Notes: a model not told the origin generated them from the sequence alone. 64,000 bases of DNA from DATAES01 sp963802415 (GCA_963802415.1 CAWDIH010000002.1:682001-746000), one strand, 5' to 3'; shown: positions 17,197 through 25,767, counted from the stretch's first letter. Numbers and translations are program-made.

Positions 17197-17682
17197 TCAG
17201 CAGGAGGCGTCACTCCGAGCGCCCGCCTCGCTTTCCGGCCGCAGTGCGTCCCTGAGCTTCCGGAGCGCGGACTCCAACGCCGCTTGCTCCTTCGTGTCCA
17301 AGTGGGCGGCGAAGCACTCGTCGATGTGCTCCACGTGCCGGGGTACTGCACCCTCTATGCGACGCCTGCCCTTGGGCGTCAGTACGGCGTAGAAGACGCG
17401 GCGGTCGCTCGAGCACGCCTCGCGCCGCACGAGTCCCGCTTCCTCCATGCGGTCCACCGCCCGGGTCAACCCACTCGGCGTCATGATCACCTGCCGCGCC
17501 AGGTCGCTCATCCGGAGCCGGCCGTCCGGACTGCGGGCGAGCCGGAGCAGCACCTCGAACCACTGGCTCGTCAGGCCGCTCTCGCCCTCGAGATGGCGCC
17601 CCAGTTCCGCCACGAGCCCGGCGTGGGTCTCGAAGAAGAGCCCGGCCAAGGTCAAGCGGTCGTCATCCAGCGAACAGTTCAT
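17197..17682 (-). CDS. MarR-family transcriptional regulator
   Basis: A 161-residue MarR protein. The winged helix is evident: LTSQWFEVLLRLARSPDGRL, MSDLARQVIMTPSGLTRAVD and MEEAGLVRREACSSDRRVFY, with the wing motif DRR. ATG 17682 gives family-typical length. It is divergent from the YceI gene (102 bp between starts) with a palindrome in between, so it probably represses itself and yceI. The Cys pair near the wing and at the C-terminus (ACSSD, DASC) could allow redox sensing, but this is inference. Confidence 0.88.
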   Translation of the reverse strand: MNCSLDDDRLTLAGLFFETHAGLVAELGRHLEGESGLTSQWFEVLLRLARSPDGRLRMSDLARQVIMTPSGLTRAVDRMEEAGLVRREACSSDRRVFYAVLTPKGRRRIEGAVPRHVEHIDECFAAHLDTKEQAALESALRKLRDALRPESEAGARSDASC

Positions 17683-17734
17683 CGACCACAGGATACCGAA
17701 GAAAAGGTTGCGCGTACAACGATCTTGGCGTATA

Positions 17735-17752
17735 TTGTTGTCAAGACAACAA
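17735..17752. promoter_or_regulatory. MarR-type palindromic operator
   Basis: TTGTTGTCAAGACAACAA has 8-bp perfect arms around an AA spacer. It overlaps a TATATT box (17731-17736) and lies between divergent marR-like and yceI genes. A second partial site (CAACAGTTGTAC) sits 10 bp further toward yceI. Confidence 0.7.
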
Positions 17753-17784
17753 CTGTCTACGCAACAGTTGTACTGACAAGGAGC

Positions 17785-18375
17785 ATGGCCGTGACCCAGA
17801 CAAGCGCCAACCCGTCCACCTCCCGCACTGTCGACGGTGTCGAAGTGCCGCTGCCAGGCACCTATGCCCTCGATGCGTCGCACAGCCACGTCGGCTTCGC
17901 CATCCGCCACCTGATGGTCTCGAAGGTGCGCGGCCAGTTCACGAAGTTCTCGGGAAATGTCGCGATCGGCGAGGACCCGGCGGACTCGTCCGTCGAAGTC
18001 GACGTCGAGCTCGGCAGCATCAACACGAACGACGAGAAGCGCGATGAGCACCTCCGTTCCGCCGACTTCTTCAACACCGACGTGCACCGGATGATGACCT
18101 TCAAGTCGACCGGCGTCCGTCGCGGCAAGGGCGACACCTGGATCGTCACCGGCCACCTCACGCTCAACGACGTGACCCGGCCGATCGACCTCGAGGTCAC
18201 CTTCGAGGGCTCCGCCACGTCGCCGTGGGGCACCACGAGCATCGGGTTCAGCGCGAAAGGCAAGCTCGATCGCGAGGACTTCGGCGTCAACTGGAACCAG
18301 GCCCTCGAGGCCGGTGGCTTTGTGCTCGGCAAGGACGTGACGCTCGAGATCGAAGCCGAAGCCGTCGCCCAATAG
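17785..18375 (+). CDS. YceI-family polyisoprenoid-binding protein
   Basis: A 196-residue lipocalin-like YceI protein. Family signatures are YALDASHSHVGFAIRHLMVS, DVELGSINTNDEKRDEHLRS and ADFFNTDVHRMMTFKST, then the end HLTLNDVTRPIDLEVTF and FGVNWNQALEAGGFVLGKDV. The family binds long isoprenoid chains such as quinones. There is no signal peptide, so it is probably cytoplasmic here. AAGGAG lies just before ATG 17785. It is controlled with the divergent MarR gene. A family-A 50-bp hairpin follows the stop. Confidence 0.9.
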   Translation: MAVTQTSANPSTSRTVDGVEVPLPGTYALDASHSHVGFAIRHLMVSKVRGQFTKFSGNVAIGEDPADSSVEVDVELGSINTNDEKRDEHLRSADFFNTDVHRMMTFKSTGVRRGKGDTWIVTGHLTLNDVTRPIDLEVTFEGSATSPWGTTSIGFSAKGKLDREDFGVNWNQALEAGGFVLGKDVTLEIEAEAVAQ

Positions 18376-18390
18376 CTCCGTCGACGGGAC

Positions 18391-18440
18391 GAATGTTGGT
18401 GCGCCGTGGCCGCTATGGCGACCACGGCGACCCGGAGTTC
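18391..18440 (+). repeat. 50-bp hairpin family A-D, copy A
   Basis: Starts GAATGTTGG and ends CCGGAGTTC. The inner 24-bp palindrome is CCGTGG...CCACGG around GCTATGGC. It lies between the converging yceI and tetR-like genes (72 bp between stops), as expected for a bidirectional terminator. Other copies are at 22788, 25785 and 37263. Confidence 0.8.
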
Positions 18441-18447
18441 GAACGTG

Positions 18448-19047
18448 CTACCCGGGGATTCCCCGCAGACCGGCCCAGGCCAGCGCCGCGACGTCGCGGG
18501 CGAGGTCTTCGGGCGAGCCCGCAAGGCCGTTGGCCAACCAGTGCCGGCTCGTCCCCTCGGCAAGTCCGACGATGCCATGCGCGAGCAGCCGGCGCCGGTC
18601 CGGCTCGAGGCCCTCGACGTCGATCAGCGCGGCGATGCTCTCGGCGATCGACTGCTCGACCGAACGGACCGCATCCGCGAACTGGAGGTCGCGACGCGAC
18701 CCGCCTCCGAACAGCAACTGGAACGCGGTGCGCTGCTCTGACACGAACGTGAAGTATGCGAGGAAGCCGGCCTGAACCTGTTCGCGAGGGTTCGGTGCTT
18801 CCGACGTGGCCTTCCCGATCACGTCCCGCAGGCGTCCGCCGACGTCCTCGAGAAGCTCGAGGTATAGCGCACGCTTGGACCGGAAATGCTGGTAGAGCAC
18901 CGGCTTCGTCACGCCTGCCGCCTCGGCGATGTCGTTCATCGAGGTGGTGTGGTAGCCGCGAGCCGCGAAGAGCTCGAGGGCGACGTCGAGCAACTGGCGG
19001 CGGCGGCGAGCGGCTGGCAGACGAGACGTAGGGGGACGAGTGACCAT
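18448..19047 (-). CDS. TetR/AcrR-family transcriptional regulator
   Basis: A 199-residue TetR regulator. The DNA-binding domain reads RRQLLDVALELFAARGYHTT, MNDIAEAAGVTKPVLYQHFR and KRALYLELLEDVGGRL. The C-terminal ligand domain includes FVSEQRTAFQLLFGGGSRRD and LAHGIVGLAEGTSRHWL, typical of actinobacterial TetR proteins near lipid metabolism. ATG 19047 is the best start; upstream in-frame codons are Arg/Gly-rich. No adjacent operon is obviously its target; the alcohol dehydrogenase gene 224 bp upstream runs in the same direction. Confidence 0.88.
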   Translation of the reverse strand: MVTRPPTSRLPAARRRRQLLDVALELFAARGYHTTSMNDIAEAAGVTKPVLYQHFRSKRALYLELLEDVGGRLRDVIGKATSEAPNPREQVQAGFLAYFTFVSEQRTAFQLLFGGGSRRDLQFADAVRSVEQSIAESIAALIDVEGLEPDRRRLLAHGIVGLAEGTSRHWLANGLAGSPEDLARDVAALAWAGLRGIPG

Positions 19048-19271
19048 GGACCTCAGCTTCGGGAAGGACTCGGTGTCGATCATGGCGAACGAGACAGCTG
19101 TGAGGCCAGCCGGGATGGTTCCCGCGTCCACAACGCGCCGTCCACCCGAGCCGTTCCGGCCCCTACCGGCGCGCAGGACCGCAGTCAGCCTGCTCGCCAC
19201 CAAGGTGCGACGCCGTCGCTATCGCGGCACACTCCCGCCGCGAGCCGGGCAAGCGGCATGGTGAGGTCGAC

Positions 19272-20375
19272 TCAGTAGTTGATGACCGAACGGGCGACCT
19301 CGCCTGCTTCCATCGCGGCGAACGCGTCGTTGACGTCGTTGACCGAGATGCGGCGCGAGATCAACTCGTCCAGTTTGAGCTGACCGCGCTTGTAGTACTC
19401 CAACAGCCGCGGCACGTCACGTTGCACGTTCGATGAGCCGTACCAACAGCCCTTGATCGTCTTCGACATGAGCACCAAGCCGAAGAATGCCGGCAGCTCG
19501 AGCATGACCTCCATGCGGGGCACTCCGACGAGCACGGCTTCACCGCCACGCCGGGTCATCATGAGGGTCTGCTCGATGGTCTCCCGGAGGCCGATGACCT
19601 CGAACGCGACATCGACACCACGCCGCGCCGTGAGGTCCATGACCTTCGAGGTGGGATCGCCTTCGCCCGCGTTGACGACTGTCGTCGCCCCGAACGCCTC
19701 CGCCATCTCGAGCTTGTTCGGCAAGATGTCGACGGCGATGATCTCGCCGGCACCCGCGATCTTGGCGCCCTGTATCACGTTGAGTCCGACGCCACCGCAG
19801 CCGATGACGGCGACGGAGTCCCCGTCGTGGATGTCGGCGGTGTTGAGCGCGGCACCGACGCCGGTGAGGACACCACACCCGATGAGGGCGGCGATGTCGA
19901 AGGAAATGTCCTTCGGGATCTTGACCGCGCCGATCGCGGGGATCACGGCGAGCTCGGAGAAGGTGCCCGAGCACGCCATCTGTCGCACCGGCTCGCCGTT
20001 GCGGGCGAACCGAGTCGATCCGTCGATGAGGCCACCCGTAGCCATCGCCATCGCACCCGCTTCGCACAGGTAGGCCTGTCCGTGCGTGCAGAAGTAGCAC
20101 TGTCCGCACTGCGGGACCCAGGACACCACGACGTGGTCGCCGACCTCGAGTCCCTCGACGCCGTCGCCGACTTCGACGATCTCGCCCGCACCTTCGTGCC
20201 CGAGCACCATCGGGAAGGCTCCCATGAGCGTGCCGTTCTGGATCGACAGGTCGGAATGACAGACGCCCGATGCGCCCATGCGGACCATGACCTCCTCGGC
20301 GCGCGGGGACTCGAGCTCGAGCTCTTGGATCTCGAGCGGCTCGTTGAGCCCGACGCAGACGGCAGCCTTTGGCAT
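19272..20375 (-). CDS. Zinc-dependent alcohol dehydrogenase
   Basis: A 367-residue medium-chain dehydrogenase. Catalytic zinc ligands lie in GASGVCHSDLSIQNG and VLGHEGAGEIVEVG. The structural zinc loop is CGQCYFCTHGQAYLC. The NAD domain has VAVIGCGGVGLNVIQGA. The overall pattern resembles class III or NDMA-dependent actinobacterial alcohol dehydrogenases. It oxidises primary alcohols or reduces aldehydes; the physiological substrate is unknown. The promoter region holds a near-perfect 22-bp palindrome at 20400-20421, suggesting control by a dedicated repressor. Confidence 0.9.
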   Translation of the reverse strand: MPKAAVCVGLNEPLEIQELELESPRAEEVMVRMGASGVCHSDLSIQNGTLMGAFPMVLGHEGAGEIVEVGDGVEGLEVGDHVVVSWVPQCGQCYFCTHGQAYLCEAGAMAMATGGLIDGSTRFARNGEPVRQMACSGTFSELAVIPAIGAVKIPKDISFDIAALIGCGVLTGVGAALNTADIHDGDSVAVIGCGGVGLNVIQGAKIAGAGEIIAVDILPNKLEMAEAFGATTVVNAGEGDPTSKVMDLTARRGVDVAFEVIGLRETIEQTLMMTRRGGEAVLVGVPRMEVMLELPAFFGLVLMSKTIKGCWYGSSNVQRDVPRLLEYYKRGQLKLDELISRRISVNDVNDAFAAMEAGEVARSVINY

Positions 20376-20399
20376 GACTTGGTTTCCCCTCGTGACAAC

Positions 20400-20421
20400 T
20401 TGCGCGCTCATGAGCGAGCAA
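20400..20421. promoter_or_regulatory. Palindromic operator upstream of alcohol dehydrogenase
   Basis: TTGC-G-CGCTCATGAGCG-A-GCAA is a 22-bp inverted repeat with one mismatched pair, 25-46 nt upstream of the dehydrogenase ATG. It probably binds a dimeric repressor such as a TetR protein. Confidence 0.5.
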
Positions 20422-20458
20422 CGTGACAGCAGAACCGAGACCTTTGCACCGCGGCGCG

Positions 20459-20713
20459 TCAACGGCCAAGTTCGCGGTCTTCGCGTTCGGCGGCCCGGAC
20501 GCCGTACGAGAAGACGATCGACGGCGCGAGCACGGCCGATCCGAGTAGCAGGCTCGAGACGATGATCGCGACGAGCGTGCCGGAGTAGCCGACGACGAAG
20601 CCGATCACGAAGAACACGACGGCGATGCCGAACAGGGCGTAGCCGACTCGCTGACCGACCTCGGTGAGCCGGGCGATCCGCGCCCGTCGAGCGCGTACCG
20701 GGTCGTCGTTCAC
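20459..20713 (-). CDS. Small two-helix membrane protein
   Basis: An 84-residue protein with a short basic N-terminus, two membrane helices (VGYALFGIAVVFFVIGFVVG and TLVAIIVSSLLLGSAVLAPS) and a charged C-terminus (RAAEREDRELG). The ATG overlaps the stop of the upstream glycosyltransferase gene by four bases, so it is translationally coupled. No named family is recognised; similar small proteins are common in actinobacteria. Confidence 0.7.
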   Translation of the reverse strand: MNDDPVRARRARIARLTEVGQRVGYALFGIAVVFFVIGFVVGYSGTLVAIIVSSLLLGSAVLAPSIVFSYGVRAAEREDRELGR

Positions 20714-21741
20714 GGAAGCCAGCCTGCTTCAGCGAGGAGCCGCTCGATGTCGTCCGCCATCCGCTCGTGCGAGAAGTGCCGGATTGCCACCTGCCGGTTG
20801 TGGTCGAGCAGCCGCGTGTCCGGATGGCGCAGGAACCCGTCGAGCGTCGCCGGCTCGTCCGGGTCGAACCATAAGAAGCCGAGCTCGCGCAGTTCCTCCG
20901 CGACGGCGTAGTGGCCGACGACCGCGGGTCGCCCGTGCAGCGCAGCCTCGACCGGCGGGTTGCCGAACCCCTCACGGATCGATGGGAAGACGACGGCGTC
21001 CGCAGCCGCGTACGCGTCGTGCATCGAACCCGGACTGCGCCGGTGGATCACGGGACACCCTGCGTTGTGGAGGAGCGCGGCAAGCGCATCCTCGTAGCCG
21101 TCCTCTGCATCACCGAGCAGCCAGTAGGTCGCTTCCAGCTTCTCCGCGAGCTGCAGCGCGGCCGGAATGTTCTTGCGTGGGATGGCGCGCACCGGATGCA
21201 AGAGCAGCCGCGCACCGGCGGGGACGCCGAGCGCACGCCGCGTCTCGTCCGCGTCGCCTCGCGGGGGATCGCGATCGAACCCGTTGTAGATGACGGTCGA
21301 TTCGATGCCCCGGCACGCGAGCTCATCACGAGTGTGGCGATTGATGACGACGTGTCGCCAGGCGGGATCGTCCAGCGGCAGCTCGGTCACGTCCGCGTGG
21401 TGCGGCAGTTGCCAGGGAGGGTCGTGGTGATGCATCAGCGCGGGACGCCCGGCGAGCACGCGCCCCACAGCGCGAGCTGCCGGTAGGTTCAGCGGGATCG
21501 TGCAGAGGTTCTCGACGACCACCAAGTCGGCGCCGGCGATTGCTGCTCCCAGCTCGTCCGCCTGCGGCGGTGCGGCGGCGTGGATGGCCAGCCCGGGCAG
21601 CACCACATCGACCGGGCCTTCGCCGGCGACCGTCATCACGCCGAAGCCGAGGTCGCGCAACACTCGCTGCCAGCCGTCGGCAACGACGGAAACGCCGTCG
21701 GACAAGCCGAGGCGAAACGAGATGACGGCGCACGTTGGCAT
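20710..21741 (-). CDS. Glycosyltransferase, GT4-like
   Basis: A 343-residue GT-B glycosyltransferase. Visible are the N-terminal VISFRLGLSDGVSVVADGWQ, RPALMHHHDPPWQLPHH, LLLHPVRAIPRKNIPAALQL and the donor-site motif VVFPSIREGFGNPPVEAALH (E(x7)E), then GRPAVVGHY. ATG 21741 is only six bases from the divergent ATG of the GH63 gene. The pairing suggests making and breaking of one glucoside or mannoside (for example glucosylglycerate), which is inference. It is translationally coupled to the small membrane protein downstream. Confidence 0.8.
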   Translation of the reverse strand: MPTCAVISFRLGLSDGVSVVADGWQRVLRDLGFGVMTVAGEGPVDVVLPGLAIHAAAPPQADELGAAIAGADLVVVENLCTIPLNLPAARAVGRVLAGRPALMHHHDPPWQLPHHADVTELPLDDPAWRHVVINRHTRDELACRGIESTVIYNGFDRDPPRGDADETRRALGVPAGARLLLHPVRAIPRKNIPAALQLAEKLEATYWLLGDAEDGYEDALAALLHNAGCPVIHRRSPGSMHDAYAAADAVVFPSIREGFGNPPVEAALHGRPAVVGHYAVAEELRELGFLWFDPDEPATLDGFLRHPDTRLLDHNRQVAIRHFSHERMADDIERLLAEAGWLP

Positions 21742-21747
21742 CGGCCC

Positions 21748-22839
21748 ATGACGGTACCGATCGATCGCGTTCGCGCTGTCATGGAAGCTCACTGGCAGCC
21801 CGACGGGTACACGGTCCCGAATGCGGTCACCTATCCGTTCCGGTGGCTGTGGGACTCGTGCTTCCATGCATTGATCTGGGCCGAGCTCGGTGAGCCCGAC
21901 CGTGCGGTCTCCGAGCTTGCCCATGTGCTCCACGGACAGGACGATCGCGGGTTCGTCCCGCACATCGACTACGGGCACGAGCCCGGCCATCACGAGTCCT
22001 TCTGGGGACGACCGGGTAGCTCGACCATCACGCAGCCCCCGATGTACGGCCACGCCGTCGCAGCGTTACAGCGACAGGGGATCGACGTCGGCGACGAGTT
22101 GGTGGACCGAGCGCGCAACGGCATCACGTTCTTCCTTCGCGAGCGTCGCCATCCCTCCGGACTCATCCGCGTCACGCACCCGTGGGAGACGGGATGCGAC
22201 GACAGTCCTCGTTTCGACGAGTGGGGAGCGGGCGAACCGAAGCGTTGGTACGACGTCAAAGGCGACCTCGTCGCCGCGCTTCCAGACAACGGTTTCGACT
22301 GCGCGCCCGTTTCGCTCAGCGCGCTCGTCGCGTGGAACGGACGAGAGCTCGGTCTCGACACGGCTGACCTCGTCGACGCACTCGCGACGAGGTGGGACGG
22401 CGGGCTGTGCACCTGGATCGACGCGGGCGCCGGTAGCAAGACGTCAGGCCGGATCCGAACACTCGAAGCGCTGCTGCCGCTGCTCGTGATCGAGCAAGCA
22501 GACGCGCTGGCACCGATCATTGACCCGAGCGCGTTCGGCGGTGCCTTCGGTCCTGCCGGTGTGCATCGCGCGGAGCCCGCGTTCGACCGACGGCGGTACT
22601 GGCGCGGTCCGGTCTGGCCTCAGCTGGCCTATCTGCTGTGGCTCGCAGGCGCGCCGGTGGCGGAGACCTCGGTACGGGGTGCGGAAACCTCGGGCTTGTC
22701 GGAGTTCTGGGACCCGGACGACGGCACGGGACTCGGCGCCTCGCCCCAGTCGTGGACCTGCCTCGCGATCTTGATGGCTTCGCCGCCGAATGTTGGTTCG
22801 ATTCCGGGGTCATGGGCCCGTGATCGACCCGGAGAATGA
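21748..22839 (+). CDS. GH63-like glycoside hydrolase (glucosyl/mannosylglycerate hydrolase type)
   Basis: A 363-residue (alpha/alpha)6-barrel protein. Diagnostic stretches are YPFRWLWDSCFHALIWAELG, GFVPHIDYG, PPMYGHAVAAL, FDCAPVSLSALVAWN and RRRYWRGPVWPQLAYLLWLA, matching mannosylglycerate/glucosylglycerate hydrolases of family GH63. They release the sugar from the compatible solute. The C-terminal tail (ASPPNVGSIPGSWARDRPGE) is encoded by hairpin copy D, suggesting the original end was replaced or extended. It is divergent from a glycosyltransferase with only six bases between start codons. Confidence 0.8.
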   Translation: MTVPIDRVRAVMEAHWQPDGYTVPNAVTYPFRWLWDSCFHALIWAELGEPDRAVSELAHVLHGQDDRGFVPHIDYGHEPGHHESFWGRPGSSTITQPPMYGHAVAALQRQGIDVGDELVDRARNGITFFLRERRHPSGLIRVTHPWETGCDDSPRFDEWGAGEPKRWYDVKGDLVAALPDNGFDCAPVSLSALVAWNGRELGLDTADLVDALATRWDGGLCTWIDAGAGSKTSGRIRTLEALLPLLVIEQADALAPIIDPSAFGGAFGPAGVHRAEPAFDRRRYWRGPVWPQLAYLLWLAGAPVAETSVRGAETSGLSEFWDPDDGTGLGASPQSWTCLAILMASPPNVGSIPGSWARDRPGE

Positions 22840-23369
22840 GCGGGGGCGCGGCGCTGGCGTCGTACGAGATGGACGAGCACGTCGACGGTCGCCACGAAGA
22901 TGATGAGATCACCGAACGAGACGACCTGTTCGGCGGCGGGCACCGGGATGATGTCGGCGAGCACGACGAACCTGTCGTCGGATCCTTCCAGGTGACGTCC
23001 CCCGGTGAGTTGCGCGTCGTTCTCGAAGCCGGGCTCGACCACTCCGGCGTGTACGAGCGCTTTCGCGCGCACGGGCATGCCCTGGTTCAGGAGGATCGGC
23101 ACGATGTTGGTGCACAGGCCGATCGCCACGACACCCATACCGGTGAGATGCAGGTTGGCGATGGCGAAGCACGTGAGCAACACGAGCGAGAGCAACATCA
23201 GTGTGGCCGCGAAGTCTCCGTGGAGACGTGAAGCGATGACTTGTCCGAGGATTCCGCCGACGAGCAGGCCCCACTTGCGAACACGAGGGCGTGCGAAGCG
23301 AGTCCGCCGGGCCGGCAAGGCGAGCCCGATCGCGAGTCCCACGGCGACAGCCGCCAGCGTCAGGACCAC
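22629..23369 (-). CDS. DUF5317 membrane protein with extended C-terminus
   Basis: A membrane protein: helices at AAVAVGLAIGLALPA, WGLLVGGILGQVIASRL, LMLLSLVLLTCFAIANL, MGVVAIGLCTNIVPILLNQG and FGDLIIFVATVDVLVHLV. VRAKALVHAGVVEPG and LADIIPVPAAEQVVSFGDLI are typical of DUF5317. That domain ends near 22865; the remaining 75 or so residues are read antisense to the GH63 gene and through hairpin copy D, so the last common stop may have been lost. Function is unknown. The genes converge and overlap by 211 bp. Confidence 0.7.
   Translation of the reverse strand: MVLTLAAVAVGLAIGLALPARRTRFARPRVRKWGLLVGGILGQVIASRLHGDFAATLMLLSLVLLTCFAIANLHLTGMGVVAIGLCTNIVPILLNQGMPVRAKALVHAGVVEPGFENDAQLTGGRHLEGSDDRFVVLADIIPVPAAEQVVSFGDLIIFVATVDVLVHLVRRQRRAPAHSPGRSRAHDPGIEPTFGGEAIKIARQVHDWGEAPSPVPSSGSQNSDKPEVSAPRTEVSATGAPASHSR
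22788..22837 (+). repeat. 50-bp hairpin family A-D, copy D (degenerate)
   Basis: It starts GAATGTTGG like the other copies and ends CCGGAGAAT; the middle TCATGGGCCCGTGA is only partly self-complementary with its flanks. It overlaps the last codons of the GH63 gene and is read through on the other strand by the DUF5317 frame. Confidence 0.65.
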
Positions 23370-23407
23370 GGCAACGAACGTAACAATCGAGCACTACGTT
23401 CCCAGGG

Positions 23408-24190
23408 ATGGCCTACGAGTCTGTGCTGTACGATGTGTCCGGCGGTGTAGCCACGATCACGATCAATCGACCGGAGCGAAGGAACGCGCTGTCGTGGCAG
23501 GTGATGACAGAGCTTCGCGATGCGTTCGAGGTCGCAAAGGACGATCACGACGTCCACGTCGTCGTCCTCACCGGCGCCGGCGACAAGGCTTTCTGCGCCG
23601 GCGCCGATCTCACCGGCATGGCCGCGGACGCCGGATGGGCGGACCTCCACGACGCGCGCGGCGAGTTGGCGCGCTTGTTCCGTGCCATGTGGGAGCTCGG
23701 AAAGCCGATCATCGCGAGGGTTCGTGGCTACGCGCTCGCTGGCGGCTTCGGGCTCTGCCTCGCGTGCGACCTCGTCATCGCGGCTGACGACGCACAGTTC
23801 GGCACGCCCGAGATCGACGTCGGCCTGTGGCCGTACATGATCACCGTGCCGCTCATGCGGTCGATGCCTCCCAAAAAGGCGTTGGAGCTGATGATGACCG
23901 GCCGCCGCGTCGGCGCCGACGAAGCAGAGCGAATCGGGTTCGTGACCCGGATCGTGCCGGTCGACCGGCTCGACGACGCCGTGAACGATCTCGCGGCGAC
24001 GCTTGCCTCGAAGTCGGGCTCGATCATGAAGCTCGGTCGTGACTCGTTCTACGCCGTGTGGGACCAATCGGCGGAGGAGGCGCTGCGGCTCCTGCATCCC
24101 ATGCTGACGATCACGACTGCGACCGACGACGCGGCGGAAGGCATCGCCGCGTTCGCGGAGAAGCGCAAGCCCCAATGGAGAGACCGATGA
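23408..24190 (+). CDS. Enoyl-CoA hydratase/isomerase
   Basis: A 260-residue crotonase-fold protein. Motifs are VATITINRPERRNALSWQVM, LTGAGDKAFCAGADLTGMAA (oxyanion hole), GYALAGGFGLCLACDLVIAA and FGTPEIDVGLWPYM, where the Glu is the expected catalytic acid. It hydrates or isomerises an enoyl-CoA. It overlaps the carboxyltransferase start as ATGA, so the two are coupled. With the second hydratase, SDR and biotin carrier nearby, this cluster probably degrades a branched or unusual acyl-CoA. Confidence 0.9.
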   Translation: MAYESVLYDVSGGVATITINRPERRNALSWQVMTELRDAFEVAKDDHDVHVVVLTGAGDKAFCAGADLTGMAADAGWADLHDARGELARLFRAMWELGKPIIARVRGYALAGGFGLCLACDLVIAADDAQFGTPEIDVGLWPYMITVPLMRSMPPKKALELMMTGRRVGADEAERIGFVTRIVPVDRLDDAVNDLAATLASKSGSIMKLGRDSFYAVWDQSAEEALRLLHPMLTITTATDDAAEGIAAFAEKRKPQWRDR

Positions 24191-25767
24191 TGGCCGACAA
24201 ACCGAATCTGCACGACTGGGGCCCGCTGGTCGACGACGTGCGCGCTCGCAAGCACACCGCGCTCGCCATGGGCGGCGACGATCGGGTCGCGCGCCAGCGC
24301 GAGCTCGGCAAGCTGCCGGTCCGGGAGCGCATCGATCTCCTGGTCGACGAAGGTTCGTTCATCGAGTACGGCATGCTCGCCGACCACATGGATCCGTCCT
24401 TGTCGGACCGGGGCTCGCTCGCCGCCGACGGCGTCGTCACGGGCATCGGCGCCATCGACGGACGGCGAGTGGCGCTCATCGCGTACGACTTCACCGTCAT
24501 GGCCGGCTCCATGGGACAGGTGGGCGAGCAGAAGACAGCACGCATGCGCGAGCTCGTCCTGCGCCAGCGCATTCCGATCGTGTGGTTGCTCGATTCCGGC
24601 GGCGCGCGGATCCAGTCGACCTCCGGCTCGACGTTCGCCGGCGCTGGCGCGTTGTTCAGGGAGCAGGTCACGCTGTCCGGAGTCGTGCCGCAGATCGGTG
24701 CCATGCTCGGCCACTGCGCGGCCGGCACTGCGTACATCCCTGCGCTCACCGACTTCGTGCCCATGGTCAAGGGAACGTCATCGATGGCGCTCGGAGGCCG
24801 TCACCTCGTCAAAGCAGCGACCGGTGAGGACGTCACCGAGGAGGAGATGGGCGGCTCCGAAGTGCACAACAAGGTCTCCGGTGTCGCTGACCAAGAGGTC
24901 GCGAGTGACGAAGAGTGTCTCGCAATGGTGCGGCACTACTTGTCGTTCTTCCCGAGCAACAACGAGTCCACGCCTCCCGTCATCGAATGCGACGATCCGG
25001 TCGACCGGCGTTGCGAGACGCTCTATGACATCGTCCCGACAGCGCCGCGGCGTGCGTACGACGCGCGCAAAGTGGTCGAGGCCGTCGTCGACAACGGTGA
25101 CTTCCTGGAGATGAAGCCGCAGTGGGCGCGCAACGTCGTCACTGCGCTCGCACGCGTCGGTGGGCGGCCGATCGGCGTCTTGGCCAACCAGCCGATTGTG
25201 CTCGGCGGCGCGCTCGACGTGAACGCGGCCGACAAGGCGGCGCGGTTCGTGTGGCTGTGCGACGCGTTCAACATCCCGCTCGTGTTCCTTCACGACGTCC
25301 CCGGGTTCATCGTCGGGTCGGCCGTGGAGAAGCAGGGCATCATCCGCCACGGCGCCAAGATGCTGTTCGCCGTTTCGGAAGCGACCGTTCCGAAGATCTC
25401 GGTCGTCCTCCGCAAGAGCTATGGCGCGGGGTACTTCGTCATGAACGGGCTCGCGTACGAAGCGGACTATCTCGCCATCTGGCCGACGGCTGAGATCGCA
25501 GTGATGGGACCCGACGGCATGGTCAACATCACGATGCGGCGCCAGCTCGAGCAGATTCCGGAAGGCCCCGAACGCGACCAAGCGCGGATCGCCATGGCAG
25601 ACGAGTTCCGCAAGAACATCGACCCGTACATTGCCGCCGGCCACGCGCAGGTCGACGACGTCATCGACCCCGCCGACACCCGTCTCGCGATCTGGCGCGG
25701 GCTCGAGGTCTCCGCGTCCAAGACCGTGCAGCGCCCCTGGCGCAAACACGGCGTCCCCCCGGTCTGA
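24187..25767 (+). CDS. Acyl-CoA carboxylase carboxyltransferase (beta) subunit
   Basis: A 526-residue carboxyltransferase. It carries KLPVRERIDLLVDEGSFIEY, VWLLDSGGARIQ and GCAAGTAYIPALTDFVPM-like acyl-CoA loops, VKAATGEDVTEEEMGGSEVH, and the second half VFLHDVPGFIVGSAVEKQGI and KSYGAGYFVMNGLAYEADYL. It transfers CO2 from carboxybiotin to an acyl-CoA (propionyl-, methylcrotonyl- or geranyl-CoA-like). The small biotin carrier at 26690 may be its partner; no biotin carboxylase gene is present in the window. Hairpin copy C follows the stop. Confidence 0.9.
   Translation: MMADKPNLHDWGPLVDDVRARKHTALAMGGDDRVARQRELGKLPVRERIDLLVDEGSFIEYGMLADHMDPSLSDRGSLAADGVVTGIGAIDGRRVALIAYDFTVMAGSMGQVGEQKTARMRELVLRQRIPIVWLLDSGGARIQSTSGSTFAGAGALFREQVTLSGVVPQIGAMLGHCAAGTAYIPALTDFVPMVKGTSSMALGGRHLVKAATGEDVTEEEMGGSEVHNKVSGVADQEVASDEECLAMVRHYLSFFPSNNESTPPVIECDDPVDRRCETLYDIVPTAPRRAYDARKVVEAVVDNGDFLEMKPQWARNVVTALARVGGRPIGVLANQPIVLGGALDVNAADKAARFVWLCDAFNIPLVFLHDVPGFIVGSAVEKQGIIRHGAKMLFAVSEATVPKISVVLRKSYGAGYFVMNGLAYEADYLAIWPTAEIAVMGPDGMVNITMRRQLEQIPEGPERDQARIAMADEFRKNIDPYIAAGHAQVDDVIDPADTRLAIWRGLEVSASKTVQRPWRKHGVPPV

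Noticed and set aside
15700..17728. Long + strand frame across the trehalose synthase and MarR genes (16528-18375)
   Set aside because: Only its last third (from 17785) is the real YceI gene; the rest is antisense to two recognised genes.
18391..18440. Hairpin family A-D as coding for a short peptide starting MLVRRGRYGDHGDPEF
   Set aside because: All copies can be read as 16 codons in one frame, but copies differ radically in encoded residues while keeping pairing, and no start signals precede them.
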